Below, one piece after another: positions 31,946-37,378 of a stretch of DNA of 37,378 nucleotides. The notes under the pieces were generated by a model that searched no databases, had not been told where the DNA came from, and worked only from the letters and a program-made list of their open reading frames with translations. The stretch covers positions 1-37,378 of the forward strand of contig NZ_VWMY01000090.1 of NCBI RefSeq assembly GCF_008905045.1, in the 5' to 3' direction. The translations under genes were made by a program, and so were the position numbers. This DNA is from Streptomyces albicerus. GTDB taxonomy: Bacteria > Actinomycetota > Actinomycetes > Streptomycetales > Streptomycetaceae. The first letter of the stretch is position 1. Each line of letters starts with the position of its first letter.

Positions 31946-33460
31946 TCAGTCCTCCGGGTCTTTGATCACCGGGAAGCGGCGGGGCGCCATCAGGAGAAGG
32001 ACCAGGAAGGCGAGTCCGGCCGCGCAGGCCGCGCCGAAGTAGACGGAGTGGACGGCGTCGGCGATCGCGCGGCGCACGTGCTCGGCGGGGGCACCCGAGT
32101 CGAGGGAGCGTGTCACCGAGTCCAGGTCGCTCGCGCCGTCGAGCCGTGCGGCCAGTACCCCGTTGGCGACGGCGCCGAAGAGGGCGGCGCCGATGGTCTG
32201 GCCGGTCTGGCGGCAGAAGAGGACGGAGGCGGTGGTCGTGCCGCGTTCGGCCCAGCCGACGGTCGACTGGACGCCGATGATCAGGGGGAGTTGGAAGAGC
32301 CCGAGCGCCGCGCCGAGGAACAGCATCAGGAGGGTGGGCTGCCAGGCCTGGCCGGGGTACGGGAGGAAGGGGAACGCGAGCAGGATCAGCGTGGCCGTGC
32401 CGATGCCGAGCATCGCGGTGTTGCGGAAGCCGATGCGACGGTAGACGTGCTGGCTGAGGGCGGCGGACACCGGCCAGCTCAACGTCCATACGGACAGGAC
32501 GAATCCGGCGGCGATCGGGGCCAGGCCGAGGACGGACTGCGCGTACGTGGGGAGGAAGACCGTCGGGGCGACCATCAGGAGGCCCAGCGCGCCCAGGGCC
32601 AGGTTCACGGCGGCGATGGTGCGGCGGCGCCAGACCCAGCCGGGGATGATCGGTTCGGCGGCCCGGCGCTCGATGAGAACGAGGACGGCTATCAGGGCAA
32701 GTCCCGTACCGAACAAGGCGATTGACTGCGCCGACAGCCAGGGCCAGGCCACCCCGCCCTGCACCAGGGCCGTCAGGAGCACGCCGCCGCAGGCGAAGAC
32801 CGTGAGCGCGCCCGCCCAGTCGATGCGCGGGCGCTCGGTGGTGTCGCGGTCGCGCTTGGGCTCGTGGAGGTGGCGGATCAGGAGCCAGAGCGCGACCGCG
32901 CCGAGCGGCAGGTTGATGAGGAAGATCCAGCGCCAGTCGGCGTACGCGGCGAGGACCCCGCCCAGCGCCGGGCCCGCGACCGCCGACGTGGCCCAGACCG
33001 TGGACAACTTGGCCTGGATCTTGGGGCGTTGTTCGAGTGGGTAGAGGTCGGCGGCGAGCGTCTGGACCGTGCCCTGGAGGGCGCCGCCGCCCAGGCCCTG
33101 GACGACGCGGAAGGCGATCAGCGCGGCCATGTTCCAGGCCGCCGCGCAGAGCAGGGAGCCGAGGAGGAAGAGGATGGAGCCGGCGATCAGGACCGGCTTG
33201 CGGCCGAAGGTGTCGGAGAGCTTGCCGTAGACGGGGAGCGTGACCGTCACGGCGAGCAGATAGCCGGAGAACAGCCACGAGAAGACGGAGAAGCCGCCGA
33301 GATCGCCGACGATCTGCGGGACGGCGGTCGACACGATGGTGGAGTCGAGCGCGGCGAGGCCCATGCAGAGCATGAGGGAGGCGACGACGGCCCGGCGGCC
33401 CCGGGGCGTCTGGGGGCGGTCCGCCGTCGCCTTCCCTATGTCGGGTGTCGCGCTGTCCAC
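31946..33460 (-). CDS. DHA2-type MFS drug efflux transporter (14 TM)
   Basis: A 504-residue membrane transporter with 14 predicted helices, of the EmrB/QacA drug:H+ antiporter type. Seen are LAALDSTIVSTAVPQIVGDLGG (TM1 motif D1), GKLSDTFGRKPVLIAG (motif A), FRVVQGLGGGALQG (motif B), ATSAVAGPALGGVLA (motif C), and RRFPVI at the end. It probably exports a hydrophobic drug or metabolite by proton exchange. The start is GTG 33460, preceded by GGGGAGG at 6-nt spacing. No regulator gene is adjacent. Confidence 0.93.
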   Translation of the reverse strand: MDSATPDIGKATADRPQTPRGRRAVVASLMLCMGLAALDSTIVSTAVPQIVGDLGGFSVFSWLFSGYLLAVTVTLPVYGKLSDTFGRKPVLIAGSILFLLGSLLCAAAWNMAALIAFRVVQGLGGGALQGTVQTLAADLYPLEQRPKIQAKLSTVWATSAVAGPALGGVLAAYADWRWIFLINLPLGAVALWLLIRHLHEPKRDRDTTERPRIDWAGALTVFACGGVLLTALVQGGVAWPWLSAQSIALFGTGLALIAVLVLIERRAAEPIIPGWVWRRRTIAAVNLALGALGLLMVAPTVFLPTYAQSVLGLAPIAAGFVLSVWTLSWPVSAALSQHVYRRIGFRNTAMLGIGTATLILLAFPFLPYPGQAWQPTLLMLFLGAALGLFQLPLIIGVQSTVGWAERGTTTASVLFCRQTGQTIGAALFGAVANGVLAARLDGASDLDSVTRSLDSGAPAEHVRRAIADAVHSVYFGAACAAGLAFLVLLLMAPRRFPVIKDPED

Positions 33461-33608
33461 CGGATGCCTCCCCTGAGCCCTGAGCCTTCGGGGACCTGAT
33501 TCGTTCCCCCTGCATCTATCTGCCGCAGGACAGCTTCCCACTTGCCCCTCACGTCGCGGGAGGGTGGACGCTGACTGGGCCGGTGGATGGAGGCGTCCCT
33601 GAGAGGTG

Positions 33609-33654
33609 CTCCACCGAGGGGTGGAGATCCCCTAGGGGGCCCTCCGTACTACGG
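33609..33654. promoter_or_regulatory. Cluster of three palindromes before the ABC transporter
   Basis: Three dyads lie close together: CTCCACC/GGTGGAG (33609-33626), CCCCTAGGGG (33629-33638) and CCGTA-C-TACGG (33644-33654). TAGCCT at 33705-33710 could be a -10 box. They fall in the 447-bp gap 33461-33907 between the divergent MFS and ABC genes, where no gene is seen. Likely regulator binding sites; which regulator is unknown. Confidence 0.5.
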
Positions 33655-33907
33655 CTCGGGGAGGGTTCGTACCGCCGGAGGACGAGACGGGTCCGGCCGC
33701 TCCTTAGCCTGGCTTTATGCCGCTGGGGGCGGTCCGGGGAGTGGGCGGGGGCCTCGCAGGCTCGTACGGACCGCACCTTCGGGGGTGGGGTTTTCCCCAG
33801 CAAAAGACTGCGCTGTGCACCAGCGCGGTGGGCCACCTCCCGCCACGAGACTGAATCGCGCAAGCAGTTCTCACGATTCACCTGCTGACCGACTTAGGAG
33901 ACTTACC

Positions 33908-34696
33908 GTGACATCGGCTGTAACCATTCCCAGGCACGGGGGCACTGGAGGGCGTACGGCCGTTGCCGCGCGGGCGCGGCAGGTCGTCAAGGCGTACGGG
34001 TCCGGAGAGACCCGCGTCGTCGCCCTGGACCACGTCGACGTGGACATCGCGCGGGGTCAGTTCACCGCGATCATGGGCCCCTCGGGGTCCGGCAAGTCCA
34101 CGCTGATGCACTGCCTCGCCGGACTCGACACCGTCTCCGCCGGGCAGATCTACCTGGACGAGACCCAGATCACCGGCCTCAAGGACAAGAAGCTCACACA
34201 GCTGCGCCGGGACCGGATCGGCTTCATCTTCCAGGCGTTCAACCTGCTGCCGACGCTGAACGCGCTGGAGAACATCACGCTGCCGATGGACATCGCCGGC
34301 CGCAAGCCGGACAAGGGCTGGCTGCGTCAGGTCGTGGAGACCGTCGGGCTCGCCGACCGCCTCAAGCACCGGCCGAACCAGCTCTCCGGCGGCCAGCAGC
34401 AGCGTGTCGCCGTGGCCCGTGCCCTCGCCGCACGCCCGGAGATCATCTTCGGTGACGAGCCGACCGGAAACCTCGACTCGCGTGCGGGTGCCGAGGTGCT
34501 GGGCTTCCTGCGCCGCTCGGTCGACGAGCTCGGCCAGACCATCGTGATGGTCACGCACGACCCGGTGGCCGCCTCGTACGCGGACCGTGTGCTGTATCTC
34601 GCCGACGGCCGCATCGTCGACGAGATGTACAAGCCCACCGCCGACACCGTCCTCGACCGCATGAAGGACTTCGACGCCCGGGGACGTACGTCATGA
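33908..34696 (+). CDS. MacB/LolD-type ABC transporter ATPase
   Basis: A 262-residue ATPase. Walker A is GPSGSGKST (57-65). The signature LSGGQQQRVAVARAL, Walker B IIFGDEPTGNLDS and His loop VMVTHD are intact. DEPTGNLDSRAGAEVLGFL is typical of MacB/LolD/FtsE-type mechanotransmission transporters. The start is GTG 33908 with AGGAG 7 nt upstream. The stop overlaps the permease ATG (ATGA). It powers the FtsX-type permease encoded next. Confidence 0.95.
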   Translation: MTSAVTIPRHGGTGGRTAVAARARQVVKAYGSGETRVVALDHVDVDIARGQFTAIMGPSGSGKSTLMHCLAGLDTVSAGQIYLDETQITGLKDKKLTQLRRDRIGFIFQAFNLLPTLNALENITLPMDIAGRKPDKGWLRQVVETVGLADRLKHRPNQLSGGQQQRVAVARALAARPEIIFGDEPTGNLDSRAGAEVLGFLRRSVDELGQTIVMVTHDPVAASYADRVLYLADGRIVDEMYKPTADTVLDRMKDFDARGRTS

Positions 34697-37284
34697 CCGT
34701 CTTCAAGACATCGATGCGCAACTTCTTCGCGCACAAGGGACGCATGGCCCTGTCGGCTGTGGCGGTCCTGCTGTCGGTGGCCTTCGTGTGCGGGACGCTC
34801 GTCTTCACCGACACGATGAACACGACCTTCGACAAGCTCTTCGCGACGACCGCGTCCGACGTCACGGTCTCCCCGAAGGCCGCCAAGGCCGACGACACCC
34901 CGCAGAACGGCAAGCCGGAGTCGCTGCCCGCGTCGGCCGTCGCGCAGACGCTGAAGGCGGACGGCGTCAAGTCGGCCGAGGGCGCGGTCGGTTCGATGAA
35001 CGTGACCGTGGTCAACAGCGACAACAAGAACATGGGGTCCAGCACCGGCGCTCCGACGATCGCGGGCAACTGGACGAAGAACGACCTGCGTTCGATGGAG
35101 ATCACGTCCGGTCACGCCCCGCGCGGGCCGACCGAGGTGATGGTCGACGCCGACACCGCGGACAAGCACAACCTCAAGATGGGCGACGAACTGCGCACCA
35201 TCGCGGTCACCGGTGACTTCAAGGCGAAGATCGTCGGCATCGCCACCTTCAAGGTGACCAACCCCGGTGCCGCCATCGTCTACTTCGACACCGCCACCGC
35301 ACAGCGCGAACTGCTCGGCGCCACCGGCCGGTTCACGCAGATCAACGTCACGGCCGCGCAGGGCGTCACCGACGCGCAGCTGAAGCAGAACGTCTCCGCG
35401 ACGCTCGCCGGATCCGAGGGGTCCGAGGGGGCTGCCGGGGCGTACAAGGTCCAGACGCAGAAGGAGTTCTCGGACGAGAACCGCGAGGGCGTCGGCGAGT
35501 TCATGAACGTCATCAAGTACGCCATGCTCGGCTTCGCCGGAATCGCCTTCCTGGTCGGCATCTTCCTGATCATCAACACCTTCTCGATGCTGGTCGCCCA
35601 GCGCACCCGTGAGATCGGCCTGATGCGGGCGATCGGCTCGTCCCGCAAGCAGGTCAACCGGTCGGTGCTGGTCGAGGCCCTGCTGCTGGGCGTCGTGGGC
35701 TCGGTCCTGGGTGTCGGCGCGGGCGTCGGCATCGCGATCGGCCTCATGAAGCTCATGTCGATGGCGGGCATGAACCTCTCCACCGCAGACCTGACGGTGA
35801 AGGCGGCCACCCCGGCGATCGGCCTGCTCCTCGGCATCGTCGTCACGGTCCTCGCCGCCTATCTGCCCGCCCGCCGTGCGGGCAAGGTCTCCCCGATGGC
35901 CGCGCTGCGCGACGCCGGTACGCCGGCCGACGGCAAGGCCGGCTGGATACGGGGTCTGATCGGCCTGGTCCTCACGGGCTCCGGTGCCGCCGCCCTGTAC
36001 ATGGCGGGCACCGCGGACACGGCGAGCGACGGCTCGCTGATGCTGGGCGCCGGTGTGGTGCTCTCGCTGATCGGGTTCGTCATCATCGGCCCGCTGCTCG
36101 CGGGCGGTGTGGTCCGGGCCATCAGCGCGGTCCTGCTGCGCGGCTTCGGCCCCGTAGGACGCCTCGCCGAGCGCAACGCGCTGCGCAACCCGCGGCGCAC
36201 GGGCGCCACCGGCGCGGCCCTGATGATCGGCCTCGCGCTCGTCGCCTGCCTCTCCGTGGTCGGCTCCTCGATGGTGGCCTCCGCGACCGAGGAGCTCGAC
36301 AAGTCGGTCGGCACGGACTTCATCGTCCAGGGCAACCAGCGGATCGTGCCGCAGGCCCAGAAGGCCATCGAGTCGACGCCGGGGCTGGAGCACGTCACCA
36401 GCTACAAGATGGTCGAGGCCAAGCTGACCTCGCCCGACGGCAAGACGGAGAACAGCGATGTGACGGCTGCGGACCCGACGTACGCCAGTGACCTGCGGCG
36501 CGAGACGACCGCCGGTGAGCTGTCGGCGGCGTACGGCAAGGACGCGATGTCGGTCGGCTCCTTGTACGCCGAGGAGCACGGTGTGAAGGTCGGCGACACG
36601 ATGACCGTCGCCTTCAAGGGCGGCCGGACCGCCGAGCTCAAGGTCGCGGCGATCACGAACGACGACGTGGCCATCGACAAGGGCTCGCGGTACATGAGCA
36701 TCGACACGATGCAGAAGTACGTCCCGGCCGACAAGATCCCGCCGAACGACATCATGTTCGCCGCGGCCAAGGAAGGCCAGGAGAAGACGGCGTACGCGGC
36801 TCTGAAGAAGTCCCTGGACCCGTACCCGCAGTACCAGGTCCGTGACCAGACCGACTACAAGCAGGAGCTCAAGGACCAGATCGGCCAGCTTCTGAACATG
36901 GTGTACGGCCTGCTGGCCCTCGCGATCATCGTGGCGGTCCTGGGTGTCGTGAACACCCTGGCGCTGTCGGTGGTGGAGCGGACGCGGGAGATCGGCCTGA
37001 TGCGGGCGATCGGCCTCTCGCGGCGGCAGCTGCGCCGGATGATCCGCATGGAGTCGGTGGTGATCGCCCTCTTCGGCGCACTGCTCGGGCTCGGCCTGGG
37101 CATGGGCTGGGGCGCCACCGCCCAGAAGCTCCTCGCCCTGGAGGGCCTGAAGGTCCTCGACATCCCCTGGCCGACGATCATCGGCGTCTTCATCGGCTCG
37201 GCCTTCGTGGGGCTGTTCGCCGCGCTGGTGCCGGCGTTCCGGGCGGGCCGGATGAACGTACTGAACGCGATCGCGACGGATTAG
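34693..37284 (+). CDS. FtsX/MacB-type ABC permease with duplicated FtsX domain
   Basis: An 863-residue permease. N-terminal MRNFFAHKGRMALSAVAVLLS and helix 1 lead to an extracytoplasmic MacB_PCD-like domain (about 40-265). Three helices follow (YAMLGFAGIAFLVGIFLIINTFS..., with the FtsX motif RTREIGLMRAIGSSRKQV). A middle membrane block, a second external domain (about 540-725), and a second FtsX block (ERTREIGLMRAIGLSRRQLRRM) complete it. Such pumps move peptides, lipoproteins or antibiotics, or signal at the envelope; the substrate is unknown. Start ATG 34693, coupled to the ATPase. Confidence 0.94.
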   Translation: MTVFKTSMRNFFAHKGRMALSAVAVLLSVAFVCGTLVFTDTMNTTFDKLFATTASDVTVSPKAAKADDTPQNGKPESLPASAVAQTLKADGVKSAEGAVGSMNVTVVNSDNKNMGSSTGAPTIAGNWTKNDLRSMEITSGHAPRGPTEVMVDADTADKHNLKMGDELRTIAVTGDFKAKIVGIATFKVTNPGAAIVYFDTATAQRELLGATGRFTQINVTAAQGVTDAQLKQNVSATLAGSEGSEGAAGAYKVQTQKEFSDENREGVGEFMNVIKYAMLGFAGIAFLVGIFLIINTFSMLVAQRTREIGLMRAIGSSRKQVNRSVLVEALLLGVVGSVLGVGAGVGIAIGLMKLMSMAGMNLSTADLTVKAATPAIGLLLGIVVTVLAAYLPARRAGKVSPMAALRDAGTPADGKAGWIRGLIGLVLTGSGAAALYMAGTADTASDGSLMLGAGVVLSLIGFVIIGPLLAGGVVRAISAVLLRGFGPVGRLAERNALRNPRRTGATGAALMIGLALVACLSVVGSSMVASATEELDKSVGTDFIVQGNQRIVPQAQKAIESTPGLEHVTSYKMVEAKLTSPDGKTENSDVTAADPTYASDLRRETTAGELSAAYGKDAMSVGSLYAEEHGVKVGDTMTVAFKGGRTAELKVAAITNDDVAIDKGSRYMSIDTMQKYVPADKIPPNDIMFAAAKEGQEKTAYAALKKSLDPYPQYQVRDQTDYKQELKDQIGQLLNMVYGLLALAIIVAVLGVVNTLALSVVERTREIGLMRAIGLSRRQLRRMIRMESVVIALFGALLGLGLGMGWGATAQKLLALEGLKVLDIPWPTIIGVFIGSAFVGLFAALVPAFRAGRMNVLNAIATD

Positions 37285-37314
37285 CTGCCGGGTTCGCTGT
37301 CGCGGGCTGAGCGG

Positions 37315-37339
37315 CCACCATGCACGGGGGTCATGGTGG
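37315..37339 (+). terminator. Hairpin after the ABC permease gene
   Basis: CCACCATG (37315-37322) pairs with CATGGTGG (37332-37339) across 9 nt, starting 31 bp after the stop. No T run follows. Possible terminator; the remaining bases to the window end show nothing else. Confidence 0.4.
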
Positions 37340-37378
37340 GGCGGGGGAACGGGGAACGGGGGAAGGGGGCCCGGCGCC

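Noticed and set aside
30073..31965. 630-codon frame opposite the flavin oxidase
   Set aside because: It mirrors the oxidase coding region; no family features.

Overview
This window reads as chromosomal DNA of a Streptomyces species or a very close actinomycete. The base composition is very GC-rich with G or C in most third codon positions, GTG starts are common (ppc, prs, glmU, the response regulator), and families typical of the genus are present: XRE/DUF397 pairs, SUKH proteins, a DUF485 plus acetate-symporter operon, an LAETG-anchored surface protein, and the ubiquitous GCGCCCC..GGGGCGC intergenic hairpins. The order pth-rplY-prs-glmU-tRNA-Gln, with ppc and a desaturase-TetR pair nearby, is conserved core chromosome in this genus, so most of the window is not an imported island.

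Layout. 1-4 kb: a GNAT acetyltransferase, an orphan LuxR-type response regulator, a MarR regulator divergent from a methyltransferase plus VOC pair, and a RelE/Phd toxin-antitoxin module. 4-9 kb: an acyl-CoA desaturase translationally coupled to its TetR regulator, divergent from phosphoenolpyruvate carboxylase, which ends in a textbook terminator. 8.7-14.6 kb (minus strand): an LAETG surface protein, a small membrane protein, peptidyl-tRNA hydrolase, ribosomal protein L25, PRPP synthetase, GlmU and tRNA-Gln(UUG). 14.9-16.3 kb: an orphan HisKA_3 sensor kinase.

16.5-22 kb is the most unusual part. It is a compact cluster built from polymorphic-toxin parts: a SUKH-3 immunity protein next to a YwqJ-type deaminase on the minus strand, and, divergently, a protein that fuses a WHH/HNH nuclease domain to a SUKH domain, followed by a 998-residue protein that appears to join an Imm35/YrhB-like domain, a 600-residue Pro/Gly-rich linker, a second deaminase-like domain and a SUKH-4-like domain. 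None carries a visible export signal, and toxin-like and immunity-like domains sit in the same chains. A DivIVA-like coiled-coil gene follows.

23-37 kb: an acetate-type symporter with its DUF485 partner, a WhiJ-like XRE/DUF397 pair with a divergent 58-residue Cys-motif protein, a secreted clan GH-A glycoside hydrolase, an exported flavin amine/amino-acid oxidase coupled to an exported RidA protein (imine maker plus imine hydrolase), a DHA2 efflux pump, and a MacB/FtsX-type ABC transporter.

A second theme is that many intergenic spacers carry short tandem duplications of 10 to 35 bp. Some are anchored on stop codons (pth, rplY) and others lie on likely operators (MarR, desaturase). All family assignments come from reading motifs by eye; no database search was run.
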